Notes: generated by a model not told the origin, from the letters alone. A stretch of 64,000 bases of DNA from Tateyamaria sp. Alg231-49 (GCF_900143535.1 NZ_FRFA01000001.1:225552-289551); one strand, 5' to 3'; positions 44,150 through 53,837 are shown, numbered from the stretch's first letter. Numbers and translations: made by a program.

Positions 44150-44874
44150 CTGTCGGCACCGTCTACGGCGTAGGCCTAGGCCCCGGCGATCCCGATTTGC
44201 TGAGTGTGCGTGCAGACCGGCTGGTCCGAGGCGCGCGCCACATCGCCTTTTTCCGCAAGGCAGGTCGACCCGGACAGGCACGCACGCTGGCCAATGACTT
44301 GCTGCCAGACGATGCCACTGAACACCCGATGGAATACCCGGTCACAACTGAAATCCCGCTCAGTGACCCCGCCTACAACGAAGTTCTCAGTGCGTTTTAC
44401 ACCGAATGCACCAAACGCCTACGTGCACTCACGGATGCGGGTGAAGATGTGGTGGTGTTGTGCGAAGGTGATCCGTTTTTTTATGGCTCGTTCATGCATC
44501 TTTACACCCGGCTGAAAGACGACGTGCCTACCCATGTCGTGCCCGCCATCACTGGCATGTCGGGCGCATGGACAGCGACAGGCGCGCCAATCACGTGGGG
44601 CGATGACATCCTGACGGTGCTGATGGGCACGCTGGACGAAGACACGCTGACCCGGAATATGGGCAATGCCGATGCGCTGGTGGTCATGAAGATCGGGCGC
44701 AACATCGACAAGGTGCGCCGCGCATTGCGCAACGCGGATCGATATGACGATGCATGGTTGATCGAATACGCCACGATGCCGAACCAGACGGTGCAAAAAC
44801 TGGCCGAGGCCGAGGGCAAAGTGACTCCGTATTTCTCGATCATCGTGGTGCACGGACAAGGGCGCAGGCCATGA
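44146..44874 (+). CDS. cobI: Precorrin-2 C20-methyltransferase CobI
   Basis: A 242-residue SAM-dependent tetrapyrrole methylase that makes precorrin-3A. Family motifs are GVGLGPGDPDLLSVRA at the N-terminus, CEGDPFFYGSFMHLYTRL (SAM-binding loop) and a VPAITGMSGAWTATG segment. ATG 44146 lies in the cobH stop overlap. It ends overlapping cobJ by four bases. Confidence 0.95.
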   Translation: MTVGTVYGVGLGPGDPDLLSVRADRLVRGARHIAFFRKAGRPGQARTLANDLLPDDATEHPMEYPVTTEIPLSDPAYNEVLSAFYTECTKRLRALTDAGEDVVVLCEGDPFFYGSFMHLYTRLKDDVPTHVVPAITGMSGAWTATGAPITWGDDILTVLMGTLDEDTLTRNMGNADALVVMKIGRNIDKVRRALRNADRYDDAWLIEYATMPNQTVQKLAEAEGKVTPYFSIIVVHGQGRRP

Positions 44875-45620
44875 CGGGCACTCTGGTGATTGCGGGGCTT
44901 GGACCGGGGGACGAGGCGCTTGTCACGCCCGAGGTAAGCGCCGCCCTTGCTCGCGCCACAGACATTGTTGGCTATATCCCATACGTGGCCCGCATCGCCG
45001 AGCGGCCCGGCCTTACTCTGCACCCTTCTGACAACCGGGTCGAACTCGACAGATCACGCCACGCGCTGGAGATGGCGGCGAATGGGCGCGATGTCGTGGT
45101 CGTGTCCTCTGGTGATCCCGGTGTGTTTGCTATGGCCGCCGCCGTGTTTGAGGCGTTGGAGGCAGGGCCCGCAGAGTGGCGCGCGCTCGACATCTCGGTC
45201 CTGCCCGGCATCACTGCGATGCTGGCCGCGTCAGCCCGTGCGGGTGCTCCATTGGGCCATGATTTCTGCGCCATTAACCTCAGCGACAACCTCAAACCGT
45301 GGAGTGTCATTGAAAATCGTCTGCGGCTGGCAGCTCAAGCCGATTTCGCCATGGCATTCTACAACCCACGTTCCAAGTCGCGGCCCGAGGGGTTTGTGCG
45401 CACGCTCGAGGTGCTTAAAGAAGCTTGCGGCGACAACCGCCCGGTGATCTTTGCGCGCAACGTCTCTCAGAGCGATGAACAGATCAAGGTGGTTCCCTTG
45501 CAGGACACAACGCCGGAGATGGCCGACATGCGCACCATGGTCATCGTCGGTTCCAGCCAGACTCGCATCATCGAAACTGGCCGCGCACCCATCGTCTACA
45601 CCCCAAGGTCAGCACCGTGA
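44871..45620 (+). CDS. cobJ: Precorrin-3B C17-methyltransferase CobJ
   Basis: A 249-residue tetrapyrrole methylase that methylates C-17 with ring contraction to precorrin-4. Motifs include GLGPGDEALVTPE, SSGDPGVFAMAA and VLPGITAMLAASARAGAPLGHDFCAINLSD (core residues GITA, GHDF, SD). Its last 25 bases overlap the 3' end of cobK on the opposite strand. Confidence 0.95.
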   Translation: MTGTLVIAGLGPGDEALVTPEVSAALARATDIVGYIPYVARIAERPGLTLHPSDNRVELDRSRHALEMAANGRDVVVVSSGDPGVFAMAAAVFEALEAGPAEWRALDISVLPGITAMLAASARAGAPLGHDFCAINLSDNLKPWSVIENRLRLAAQADFAMAFYNPRSKSRPEGFVRTLEVLKEACGDNRPVIFARNVSQSDEQIKVVPLQDTTPEMADMRTMVIVGSSQTRIIETGRAPIVYTPRSAP

Positions 45621-46348
45621 CCCAGCCACGCCATCACTTCGTCCACGCTGTAGGCTTCGGCGCGATCCGGAATCGCCGGGCGATCAATCATGATCACCGG
45701 CAGGCCAAGTTCGCGAGCCGCCTCAATCTTGGCATAGGCTCCGGTACCACCTGCGTTCTTGGAGACGATCAGGTCAATGCCGTACGCTTCCATCAAGGCG
45801 CGATCGTCGGCAGCCGTAAACGGCCCGCGCGACACAAGGACATGGTGGTCCGGAAAGGGTGGCGGGCTTTGCGGCGGGTCAACCAGCCGCAACAGGTAGA
45901 AGTGCTGCGGATTGGGGGCAAAGTCGTTCAGATGCATGCGCCCCACGGCCAGCATGATACGCGCAGCGGGGCGATCCAGCGCGGCCACAGCGCCTGCAAT
46001 ATCAGGGACATGTGTCCAGCTATCGCCGGTTTGTGCACCCCACGGCGCACGGGTCAGGGCAATCAGAGGAACACCCGCTTGGGCACAGGCCGTTTTGGCA
46101 TTGCGGCTCATCTGCGCGGCAAACGGGTGTGTGGCGTCCACCACATGGGTGATCTGATGGGAGACGAGGTAGTCTCGCAAGCCCTCAACACCACCAAACC
46201 CGCCGATCCGCTGGGGCAGCGGTTGGCGCTTGGGCCGTTCCACCCGACCCGCAAAACTGACGGTGCCGCGCAGTCCGGCCTCGGCCACTGCGCCCCCAAG
46301 GGCTGTCGCTTCGGTCGTGCCCCCAAGGATCAGGAGGTTGCGCGTCAT
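45596..46348 (-). CDS. cobK: Precorrin-6A reductase CobK
   Basis: CobK reduces precorrin-6A with NADPH. The 250-residue product starts LLILGGTTEA (Rossmann loop) and contains VVDATHPFAAQMSRNA and the C-terminal VSKNAGGTGAYAKIEAA motif. It is the only gene on the minus strand inside the plus-strand cob operon. Its stop side overlaps cobJ, and its ATG shares bases with the cobL ATG (CATG at 46346-46349), so its promoter must lie inside cobL. A GGGGG-rich stretch serves as a weak ribosome site. Confidence 0.95.
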   Translation of the reverse strand: MTRNLLILGGTTEATALGGAVAEAGLRGTVSFAGRVERPKRQPLPQRIGGFGGVEGLRDYLVSHQITHVVDATHPFAAQMSRNAKTACAQAGVPLIALTRAPWGAQTGDSWTHVPDIAGAVAALDRPAARIMLAVGRMHLNDFAPNPQHFYLLRLVDPPQSPPPFPDHHVLVSRGPFTAADDRALMEAYGIDLIVSKNAGGTGAYAKIEAARELGLPVIMIDRPAIPDRAEAYSVDEVMAWLGHGADLGV

Positions 46349-47537
46349 GTCTGATACCCCCTGGCTCACAATCATCGGAATGGGCGAGGACGGAGTTGCC
46401 GGGCTGAGCATGCGAAGTCAAGACGCGCTGGCACAGGCCGAAGTCGTGATGGCGCCGCCCCGACATCTTGAATTGTTAGGTGGCACCACAGCTCAGACCA
46501 TCCCGTGGCCCGTGCCCTTCAGTGACGGCATTGACCACCTTGAAACCTTGCGTGGGCGGCGGGTCGTCGTGCTCGCATCGGGCGATCCGTTCTGGTTCGG
46601 GGCCGGATCAGTGATCGCGCAGCGATTTGGCGCGGGTGAGTGGGCGGCACATCCCGGCCCGTCCTGCTTTGCTCTTGCCGCGAGCCATCTGGGATGGGCC
46701 TTGGAACGGACGACATGCCTTGGTCTGCACGCAGCGCCTATGGCCCGTTTGCGGCAGAATCTGGCTCAGGGCACGCATGCTATCGTGACGCTCCGTGATG
46801 GCGATGCGGTGGGTACTCTGGCAAAATATCTTTGCGATCAGGGCTTTGGCGACAGCACAGTCATTGTGTTCGAACATTTGGGCGGGCCACAAGAACGGGT
46901 CACGAACCATGCGGCAACCACCCTTAATGGCACATTCAGCCATCCGGTCTGCGCCGCCATTGCGGTTGCGGGGTTGGGCAATGCTCTTACGCACGCTTCT
47001 GGACAATGCGACGACATCTTCCAAAATGACGGACAGATGACCAAACGCCCTATCCGTGCGATCACCCTGTCGACCCTCGCCCCCAAGCCACACGAGCACC
47101 TTTGGGACATCGGCGGCGGATCGGGATCTATCGCGCTCGAATGGTTGCTCGCCCATCCAAGCACCCGCGCCACCTGCATAGAACCCCGCGAGGACCGCGC
47201 CGCCAACATCGCCGCCAATGCGGATACGCTTGGGGTGTCACACCGTTTGACTCTGGTGACCGGATCGGCCCCCGAAGCCTTACCCGGGCTGGACACGCCC
47301 GATGCGGTCTTTGTTGGAGGTGGTCTGACAGCGGCGCTGCTGGATGACGTCATCGCCCTGCCCGCCCGCCTTGTCATCAATGCCGTCACACTGGAGGGCG
47401 AAGCGTGGCTGAGTGCCGCGCAGGCTGAGCGAGGCGGCGATCTGATGCGCATCGAAATCGCAAATGCCAAACCCTTGGGGCGCAAACGCGGATGGGTGTC
47501 CTCGTATCCCGTGGTGCAATGGAGCCTGAGCCGATGA
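46347..47537 (+). CDS. cobL: Precorrin-6Y C5,15-methyltransferase (decarboxylating) CobL
   Basis: A 396-residue bifunctional enzyme: an N-terminal CbiE-type methylase (IGMGEDGVAGL at about 10-20, ASGDPFWFGAG near 76) and a C-terminal CbiT-type Rossmann methylase (DIGGGSGSIALEW near 254). Together they methylate C-5 and C-15 and remove the acetate carboxyl. AGGAGG at 46332-46337 is a perfect ribosome site, located inside the opposite-strand cobK gene. It overlaps cobE at its end (ATGA). Confidence 0.96.
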   Translation: MSDTPWLTIIGMGEDGVAGLSMRSQDALAQAEVVMAPPRHLELLGGTTAQTIPWPVPFSDGIDHLETLRGRRVVVLASGDPFWFGAGSVIAQRFGAGEWAAHPGPSCFALAASHLGWALERTTCLGLHAAPMARLRQNLAQGTHAIVTLRDGDAVGTLAKYLCDQGFGDSTVIVFEHLGGPQERVTNHAATTLNGTFSHPVCAAIAVAGLGNALTHASGQCDDIFQNDGQMTKRPIRAITLSTLAPKPHEHLWDIGGGSGSIALEWLLAHPSTRATCIEPREDRAANIAANADTLGVSHRLTLVTGSAPEALPGLDTPDAVFVGGGLTAALLDDVIALPARLVINAVTLEGEAWLSAAQAERGGDLMRIEIANAKPLGRKRGWVSSYPVVQWSLSR

Positions 47538-47902
47538 TTGTCGCGGGGTTTGGGTTCACGACGCGCGCGACGTCTGACAGCTTGCACAGCGCACTGCATG
47601 CTACGGGGTTCACCGGTGCGCTGACGAAAATCGCCAGCGCGTCGGATAAGGTGCAAACTGCCGCCTTCACCGATCTGGCGACAAACCTTAACGTTCCGGT
47701 CGCGGCAGTCTCTGCCGAGCAGATCGCGAATGTGCAAACGACCACCCAATCCACAACAAGCAAGAGCGCGCGCGATACAGGATCTGTCGCCGAAGCCGCA
47801 GCGCTTTCCGCCGCAGGCCCAGGCGCGCACCTGTTGGTCACCCGCCACATATCCGCTGATCGCATGGCCACCTGCGCCATCGCCAAAGGAGCCGACACAT
47901 GA
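47534..47902 (+). CDS. cobE: Cobalamin biosynthesis protein CobE (CbiG C-terminal-like)
   Basis: A 122-residue protein equivalent to the C-terminal domain of CbiG. The [17 protein letters not shown] opening and the [17 protein letters not shown] segment (near 55) are typical. It is required in the aerobic pathway, but its exact reaction is not settled. It lies between cobL and cobM with four-base overlaps on both sides. Confidence 0.9.
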   Translation: MIVAGFGFTTRATSDSLHSALHATGFTGALTKIASASDKVQTAAFTDLATNLNVPVAAVSAEQIANVQTTTQSTTSKSARDTGSVAEAAALSAAGPGAHLLVTRHISADRMATCAIAKGADT

Positions 47903-48693
47903 CCGTCCATTTCATAGGCGCAGGCCCCGGTGCGCCTGATCTTCTGACGTTGCGGGGGCGCGACCTGATCGCCGCTGCACCCGTCTGCCTTTATGCAGGG
48001 TCGCTTGTCCCCGAAGCGATCCTTGGCCACTGCCCACCTGACGCGCGGGTGGTGAACACAGCCGCCATGGACCTTGATCAGATCATGGAAGAGATTAGTG
48101 CCGCCCATGCCAAAGGACACGACATTGCCCGGCTTCATTCCGGCGATTTGTCAGTCTGGTCAGCAATGGGCGAACAGTTGCGTCGCCTCAAGGCTGCGGA
48201 CATTCCCTTTACCGTGACCCCCGGCGTGCCGTCCTTTGCCGCCGCCGCCGCCACCCTTGGGGCCGAGCTGACCTTGCCCGGAGTGGCCCAATCGGTGGTT
48301 CTGACGCGCACGCCGGGACGGGCCTCTAGCATGCCTGCGGGCGAAAGCCTCACCAACTTCGCCGCCACAGGCGCGACACTTGCCATTCACCTGTCCATTG
48401 GCAATCTCACCCAAGTGATCACCGACCTCACCCCCGCCTATGGCGCGGACTGTCCTGTTGCGGTGGTTTACCGCGCAAGCTGGCCAGACCAGCAGGTGAT
48501 TCACGCCACACTCGCAACCCTGCAGGACGCCATGGATGCGGGCATCTCGCGCACTGCGCTTATCCTTGTCGGCCGCGCCATCGGGGCCGAGCAGTTCGAC
48601 GAAAGCTGCCTTTACGCCCCGGATTACGACCGCCGGTATCGCCCGCAAACCGCGGACAGCCCTTGGGCAAGCTGGAGCCACGGAGATGACTAA
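47899..48693 (+). CDS. cobM: Precorrin-4 C11-methyltransferase CobM
   Basis: A 264-residue tetrapyrrole methylase that makes precorrin-5. It has [16 protein letters not shown] at the N-terminus, [19 protein letters not shown], and the [20 protein letters not shown] motif. The C-terminus [10 protein letters not shown] overlaps the cobB start by eight bases in another frame. Confidence 0.95.
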   Translation: MTVHFIGAGPGAPDLLTLRGRDLIAAAPVCLYAGSLVPEAILGHCPPDARVVNTAAMDLDQIMEEISAAHAKGHDIARLHSGDLSVWSAMGEQLRRLKAADIPFTVTPGVPSFAAAAATLGAELTLPGVAQSVVLTRTPGRASSMPAGESLTNFAATGATLAIHLSIGNLTQVITDLTPAYGADCPVAVVYRASWPDQQVIHATLATLQDAMDAGISRTALILVGRAIGAEQFDESCLYAPDYDRRYRPQTADSPWASWSHGDD

Positions 48694-49999
48694 CCCCCCC
48701 GGACTGATGATCTCGGCCCCCGCCTCGGGCACCGGGAAAACCACTGTGATGCTGGGACTATTGCGCGCGCTGCGCGACGACGGGCTGGTTGTGCAGCCCT
48801 ACAAATCGGGGCCCGACTACATCGATCCGGCCTTTCATCTGGCCGCCGCCGGTCGACCGTCGTTCAACTTTGACACCTGGGCGATGGACGCAGACCTATT
48901 GGGTGGGATCAGCGGGCAGCAGGATGGCGCAGACATCTGCGTGGCCGAAGGATCCATGGGTTTGTTTGATGGGGTCGCAACGCGCGGCCAATCCGGATTC
49001 GGGTCCAGCGCAGAGACGGCGCTGGCCATGGGCTGGCCTGTGGTCCTTGTGATCGACGTCAGCGGGCAAGCGCAATCGGCTGCGGCCACAGCGCTTGGGT
49101 TCAGGATGTACAATCCCGATCTGCCCTTCGCGGGCGTGATCCTGAACCGGGTTGCCAGCCCCCGGCACGAGCGGCTGACGCGTGTCGGCATGGAACAGGC
49201 AGGGATCACCGTTCTGGGCTCACTCCCACGGCGAGGCGATCTGAAACTGCCCGAACGGCATCTGGGTCTGATTCAGGCTGTAGAACACCCCGATCTTGAG
49301 GCGGCCATTGCGGGATACGCCGAATTCTTGCGGGAAAATGTTGATCTTGAGGCGATACGCGCCGCCGCCAAGGCTGGGCAAGCGGCGCCTGTGCACCCTT
49401 TGCCATTGCCGCCCGCCCAGCGGATCGCGCTGGCTCGAGATGCCGCGTTCTCTTTCACCTACCCCCATTTGCTGACAGGATGGCGTGCTGCGGGGGCGGA
49501 AATCCTGCCCTTCTCTCCACTGGCCGATCAAGCCCCGGACCCAACGGCCGATCTGGTCTGGCTGCCCGGAGGATACCCTGAGTTGCACGCAGGAACTTTG
49601 GCCTCAGCGGCGACCTTCAAAGCTGGATTGCGCAAACATGCCAAAACCAAGCCCGTGCACGGAGAATGCGGAGGGTACATGGCCCTCGGCGAGATCCTGA
49701 TCGACAAAGAGGGCGCACGCCACGAAATGGCCGGGTTGCTGGGGTTGGTGACGTCATACGAAAAGCGGAAGTTCAACCTTGGCTATCGCCGCGCTGTGTT
49801 GGAGCGGGCGATGCCGGGCTTTGACACTGGAACCGCCTTGCGCGGTCACGAGTTCCACTATTCCTCGATCATCGAACAGCCTGACGCGGCACTTGCGGCG
49901 GTCTTTGATGCAGACGGCAACCCCGTGACGCAAACCGGTTCGCACAAAGGCAATGTGACGGGCACCTTCTTTCACCTGATTACGGGCGAGGCGACATGA
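48686..49999 (+). CDS. cobB: Hydrogenobyrinic acid a,c-diamide synthase CobB
   Basis: CobB amidates the a and c acetate groups of hydrogenobyrinic acid with glutamine and ATP. The 437 residues have the P-loop-like [13 protein letters not shown] (about 10-22), [22 protein letters not shown], and a C-terminal glutaminase domain with Cys in [15 protein letters not shown] 48686 lies within cobM; the frame is open earlier but family length supports this start. It overlaps cobA by four bases. Confidence 0.95.
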   Translation: MTNPPGLMISAPASGTGKTTVMLGLLRALRDDGLVVQPYKSGPDYIDPAFHLAAAGRPSFNFDTWAMDADLLGGISGQQDGADICVAEGSMGLFDGVATRGQSGFGSSAETALAMGWPVVLVIDVSGQAQSAAATALGFRMYNPDLPFAGVILNRVASPRHERLTRVGMEQAGITVLGSLPRRGDLKLPERHLGLIQAVEHPDLEAAIAGYAEFLRENVDLEAIRAAAKAGQAAPVHPLPLPPAQRIALARDAAFSFTYPHLLTGWRAAGAEILPFSPLADQAPDPTADLVWLPGGYPELHAGTLASAATFKAGLRKHAKTKPVHGECGGYMALGEILIDKEGARHEMAGLLGLVTSYEKRKFNLGYRRAVLERAMPGFDTGTALRGHEFHYSSIIEQPDAALAAVFDADGNPVTQTGSHKGNVTGTFFHLITGEAT

Positions 50000-50715
50000 G
50001 TGGTTTTGTCAGCTTTGTAGGCTCAGGCCCCGGCGATCCCGAGTTGCTGACGCTCAAGGCCGTAGATCGGTTAAAGCGTGCCGATGCAGTGCTGTTTGAC
50101 GATCTTAGTGCCGGGCCGATCCTGACCCATGCCCGTGGCGGAGCGGACCTTGTGGGCGTCGGCAAACGGGCTGGGCGCCCGTCACCCAAGCAGAACCACG
50201 TGAGCCAACTCTTGGTGGACTATGCCGAAACCGGGCAACGGATTGTGCGGTTGAAATCAGGAGATGGCGGAACGTTTGGGCGGCTGGAAGAGGAAATTGA
50301 CGCGCTGAAGGCCGCAGGTATCGCGTATGAAATCATCCCCGGTGTCCCCTCGGCCTGCGCGGCAGCGGCAGCGGCGGGCATTCCGCTGACCCGGCGGCTG
50401 ACCGCACGGCGGGTACAGTTCGTCACAGGCCACGATGTGCGCGGTGCCTTGCCGGACGATCTGAACCTCGCGGCTCTTGCCGATGCGCAGGCGACAACCG
50501 TGGTCTTCATGGGCCAACGTACGTTCCCTGCCTTTGCTCAAATGTTGATGGATGCGGGCCTGCCTGCTGATACCCCTACTCTCCTGGCCGAAGGAGTGAG
50601 TACACCCGCACAGGCCCTTCACCGGATGAGTGTTGCGGACCTTTCCCTCAAACTGAGCCAAGGGGTTAGCGACGCGCCCGCTTTGATCCTTTACGGAGCG
50701 TTGGCGGATGGGTGA
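49996..50715 (+). CDS. cobA: Uroporphyrinogen-III C-methyltransferase CobA
   Basis: CobA (239 residues, SUMT) makes precorrin-2 from uroporphyrinogen III, the branch point into corrins. Motifs: VGSGPGDPELLTLKA, VGKRAGRPSPKQNHVSQLLV, RLKSGDGGTFGRLEEE (usual GDP replaced by GDG) and GVPSACAAAAAAGIPLT. It lacks the CysG dehydrogenase/ferrochelatase domain. It is the last gene of the riboswitch-1 operon; cobalamin riboswitch 2 begins about 155 bases later. Confidence 0.95.
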   Translation: MSGFVSFVGSGPGDPELLTLKAVDRLKRADAVLFDDLSAGPILTHARGGADLVGVGKRAGRPSPKQNHVSQLLVDYAETGQRIVRLKSGDGGTFGRLEEEIDALKAAGIAYEIIPGVPSACAAAAAAGIPLTRRLTARRVQFVTGHDVRGALPDDLNLAALADAQATTVVFMGQRTFPAFAQMLMDAGLPADTPTLLAEGVSTPAQALHRMSVADLSLKLSQGVSDAPALILYGALADG

Positions 50716-51104
50716 CGAAGTCCCGCTTCATCTCGCACAATGATCCATGGCGGAAGCGCGCAGCGCCATGCCAAAGCCCCCGTAAAAGAATGAACCAAGC
50801 ACGGCGTGGCAAATCCATACTTCCAAATGCCGCATCCAGACTTGCCCACCTTGGGAATCAATGTAAACGTGAGGTGACGATGGTGGCCCCGAAAGGGGTC
50901 TGAAAAGGGAACCGGGTGTAAATCCCGGACTGCCCCCGCAACTGTGACCGGTGAGCGGCCCGGCGAGCACCACTGACGCAACATGCGTCGGGAAGGTCCG
51001 GCCCCGCAGCGACCCGGCAGTCAGGAGACCTGCCATCGCCAAAACGAAACGCGCCGGAACACCGGCCATGAATGCTGCCGGGGTGGTGGCGAGGAGACAA
51101 AAAG
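50716..51104 (+). other. Leader region of the CbiM-like gene
   Basis: The stretch between cobA and the CbiM-like gene holds no supported gene. It consists of about 155 bases with no clear content, cobalamin riboswitch 2 (50872-51034) and a 70-base region up to the start codon with a GAGGAG ribosome site. Confidence 0.6.
50872..51034 (+). ncRNA. Cobalamin (B12) riboswitch 2
   Basis: Core elements in order: a GGTGG/CCCC stem, AAAAGGGAACCGGGTGTAAA, TCCCGGACTGCCCCCGCAAC then TGTGACCGG, a CACTGACGC B12-box segment near 50971, GGGAAGG near 50990, and GGCAGTCAGGAGACCTGCC at 51016-51034. It lies 70 bases before the CbiM-like gene and should turn it off when adenosylcobalamin is abundant. Confidence 0.95.
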
Positions 51105-51782
51105 ATGCATATCGAACCGGGTGTCGTGGACGGCGCAAAAATGGTGCTGGCCTACGGGACTGCAGCTGCAGCAGCGGGCTACACATTGAAACTTGCGGCA
51201 GACGACTTGAAGTCCCATGCCCTTCCGTCACTTGTGGTGCGCACTGTACTGGCCACCGTCGGCGTTTTCATCTTCTTCGAAATCCTGCCCCATTTTGCCG
51301 TGGGCATATCCGAAGTTCACTTTATCCTCGGCACCACGCTGTTCCTGCTGCTCGGCCCCGCCGCTGCAGCCCTTGGGCTTGCGGCTGGCCTGTTGATCCA
51401 AGGGACTGTTTTCGCGCCTTCGGACATGCCGATGTTCTTTGTGAACGTCACCACGCTTCTGTTCCCGCTCTTTGCCATTCACGCACTGGCCAAACCGATT
51501 GTGCCGGATGCCACAGCCTACGTCGATCTGAGCTATGCCCAAGTCCTTAAAATGTCAGCCATTTATCAGGGTGGTGTTGTGGCATGGGTCGCCTTCTGGG
51601 CGATCTACGGTCAGGGCGTTGGCGCCGAAAACATGCAGTCCGTGCTGACATTCGGAGCAGCGTACATGCTGGTTATCCTGATCGAACCACTGGCTGACCT
51701 CGCCGTTCTGGGCGCCGCAAAGACCATCCGGGACCGCAAGACCGGCCCGTTGTTCACGCAACGCCTGTTCAACGCGGCCTGA
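51105..51782 (+). CDS. CbiM-like cobalt/nickel transport membrane protein
   Basis: A 225-residue polytopic membrane protein starting MHIEPGVVDGAKM. In the CbiM/NikM family the N-terminal MHI with His2 is a metal ligand, as here. Six or seven hydrophobic helices follow, with HFILGTTLFLLLGPAAAALGLAAGLLIQ in the middle matching the family core. The B12 riboswitch before it points to cobalt uptake; nickel for the adjacent urease is an alternative. No CbiN, CbiQ or CbiO gene is nearby. Confidence 0.88.
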   Translation: MHIEPGVVDGAKMVLAYGTAAAAAGYTLKLAADDLKSHALPSLVVRTVLATVGVFIFFEILPHFAVGISEVHFILGTTLFLLLGPAAAALGLAAGLLIQGTVFAPSDMPMFFVNVTTLLFPLFAIHALAKPIVPDATAYVDLSYAQVLKMSAIYQGGVVAWVAFWAIYGQGVGAENMQSVLTFGAAYMLVILIEPLADLAVLGAAKTIRDRKTGPLFTQRLFNAA

Positions 51783-51804
51783 ACGCGCACCTGAAACGAA
51801 CCAA

Positions 51805-51834
51805 AGGGCTGCGCCATCCGCGCGGCCCTTTTTC
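51805..51834 (+). terminator. Rho-independent terminator between the CbiM-like gene and cobF
   Basis: AGGGCTGCGC and GCGCGGCCCT form a ten-pair stem (one G-T pair) around a short loop, followed by TTTTTCG. It separates cobF from the riboswitch-2 transcript, at least partly. Confidence 0.85.
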
Positions 51835-51847
51835 GTGAGTGAGAACC

Positions 51848-52582
51848 ATGATCGAGCTACACCTGATTGGCATCGGCACCGGCAACCCGGATCACCTGAC
51901 GGGTGAGGCACGTCGCGCCATTGCACAGGCTGATTTGTTTCTGGTGCCTCACAAACCCGGCAAATCCGATCTTGCCGATCTGCGCACCAGCATCATCGAC
52001 AGCGTGCGCAATGACGCCGTGGTTGCCCTGTTTGATATGCCGGTCCGCGATGACACGCTGCCATATCTGACCCGTGTGGATGCGTGGCACGACGAGATCG
52101 CGCAGGTCTGGGCCAACACAATGGCGGCCCACCCTGACGCCAAGCGCGTTGCCCTGCTGGTGTGGGGTGACCCATCTCTTTATGACAGCACTCTGCGCAT
52201 CGCCGCCCGGCTCGATCCCGCACCAAAGCTGCATGTGGTGGCCGGGATCACATCTGTTCAAGCGCTCACTGCGGCACACGCCATCCCTCTCAATACGCTC
52301 AACGCGCCCATCACGATCTCGACCGGCAGACGCCTACGCAATCATGGCTGGCCAGAGGACTGCGAAACACTGATCGTAATGTTGGACGGCGATTGCACGT
52401 TTCAGACTTTGGACGGCACATCCTTTGACATTTGGTGGGGCGCGTACCTTGGCATGCCAGAACAAATCCTTGCCCACGGACGGCTTGGCGAAGTCAGTGC
52501 GCAGATCATCGCCCAACGGGCAGAGGCGCGCGCCGCCCATGGCTGGATCATGGACACCTATCTGCTCCGCCGACGCGCCTAA
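51848..52582 (+). CDS. cobF: Precorrin-6A synthase (deacetylating) CobF
   Basis: CobF methylates C-1 of precorrin-5 and releases the extruded acetyl group; it is specific to the aerobic pathway. The 244-residue product has LIGIGTGNPDHLTGEA, VWGDPSLYDSTLRI and a VVAGITSVQALTAAHAIPLN motif. ATG at 51848 is preferred over GTG at 51839. It lies 14 bases after a terminator, apart from the main cob operon, and about 105 bases before ureD. Confidence 0.94.
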   Translation: MIELHLIGIGTGNPDHLTGEARRAIAQADLFLVPHKPGKSDLADLRTSIIDSVRNDAVVALFDMPVRDDTLPYLTRVDAWHDEIAQVWANTMAAHPDAKRVALLVWGDPSLYDSTLRIAARLDPAPKLHVVAGITSVQALTAAHAIPLNTLNAPITISTGRRLRNHGWPEDCETLIVMLDGDCTFQTLDGTSFDIWWGAYLGMPEQILAHGRLGEVSAQIIAQRAEARAAHGWIMDTYLLRRRA

Positions 52583-52688
52583 AAATTAGGCAGGTCGCCA
52601 AGCCACTGGTCGCACTGGGAACGTGGGGCTGGCCCTATGGCGCACAGAATGCTCTTATCTCGGCATCTGCTGACGGACTGACCCTTGA

Positions 52689-53519
52689 ATGACTGCTCTC
52701 ATGCCCTTGCCCACCCAACTGCCTGCGCAACCGCGGGCCATTGGGTCAGTGCGGCTGTCGACCAAAACACATGCGGGCCATTCGGTGCTGGATGGTCTTT
52801 ATCAAAAAGGGGCGGCCAAGGCCGTCTTTCCGCGCGCAAATGTCGGCCTCACAGCCGTACTTCTGAACACATCCGGAGGCGTCACGGGCGGTGATCGGTT
52901 TTGCTACGAAGCCGAGGCTGGCCCGGGCACTCACCTGACCCTCACCACCCAAGCCTGCGAACGCGCTTATCGCGCACAGGATGGGGAAACCGGGCGGGTC
53001 AGCACCACCTTGCGCGTCGCGGATGGAGCAAGCCTTTGGTGGCTTCCGCAGGAAACACTTGTCTTTGACGGTTGCGCGCTGGAACGGCGGCTTGCGTGCG
53101 ATATCGCAGGGACAGGCCGAGGCTTGATCGTCGAGCCGATTTGCCTGGGCCGCCTTGCGATGGGCGAAGCGCAGGTGCACGGCCATATCTCGGACCGGAT
53201 CAGCATCACGCGCGACAGTGCGCCACTTGTCGAAGATGCCTGGTGCCTGAGCGGTGATATCACAGCGCAAATGGCGCAAAGCGCAACAGGTGGTGGGGCG
53301 GCGGCAATGGTCTCTCTTACATACATTGCACCCGACGCCGAAGCACGGCTGGCCGCGGTTCGCGCCCATTTGCCAAAAACCGGCGGGGCAAGCCTACTGG
53401 CTGATGATGTGCTTGTGCTCCGTCTTCTCGCGCCATCGGGATACGCCCTGCGCGCCTCTCTTCTGCCTATTCTGGACCAACTGACGGGCGGTGAAATGCC
53501 GCTCTGCTGGAGACTATAA
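52689..53519 (+). CDS. ureD: Urease accessory protein UreD
   Basis: UreD (276 residues) is the scaffold that binds apo-urease and recruits UreF and UreG for nickel insertion. Family segments: NTSGGVTGGDRF (near 58), TTQACERAYR (near 86), LWWLPQETLVFDGCALERR (near 117). It opens the urease cluster; ureA follows three bases after its stop. Confidence 0.94.
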   Translation: MTALMPLPTQLPAQPRAIGSVRLSTKTHAGHSVLDGLYQKGAAKAVFPRANVGLTAVLLNTSGGVTGGDRFCYEAEAGPGTHLTLTTQACERAYRAQDGETGRVSTTLRVADGASLWWLPQETLVFDGCALERRLACDIAGTGRGLIVEPICLGRLAMGEAQVHGHISDRISITRDSAPLVEDAWCLSGDITAQMAQSATGGGAAAMVSLTYIAPDAEARLAAVRAHLPKTGGASLLADDVLVLRLLAPSGYALRASLLPILDQLTGGEMPLCWRL

Positions 53520-53522
53520 GAC

Positions 53523-53825
53523 ATGCAACTCACCCCGCGTGAAAAAGACAAACTGCTGATATCCATGGCCGCCGAAGTGGCGCGCAAGCGCCTTGCGCGC
53601 GGCGTGAAGCTTAACCACCCGGAGGCGATTGCACTGATCACCGACGCCGTGGTTGAGGGCGCGCGCGACGGCCATTCGGTCGCGCATATGATGGAAGCGG
53701 GCGCGCAGGTCATAACCCGCGATCAATGCATGGCAGGCGTGCCCGAGATGATCCACGACGTGCAGGTCGAAGCCACCTTTCCCGACGGGACCAAGCTTGT
53801 CACCGTCCACAACCCCATTCGCTAA
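53523..53825 (+). CDS. ureA: Urease gamma subunit UreA
   Basis: A 100-residue structural subunit starting [20 protein letters not shown], with the [19 protein letters not shown] core and the NPIR C-terminus typical of UreA. With UreB and UreC it forms the nickel enzyme that splits urea to ammonia and carbamate. Confidence 0.97.
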   Translation: MQLTPREKDKLLISMAAEVARKRLARGVKLNHPEAIALITDAVVEGARDGHSVAHMMEAGAQVITRDQCMAGVPEMIHDVQVEATFPDGTKLVTVHNPIR

Positions 53826-53837
53826 AAGGATGCGCTC

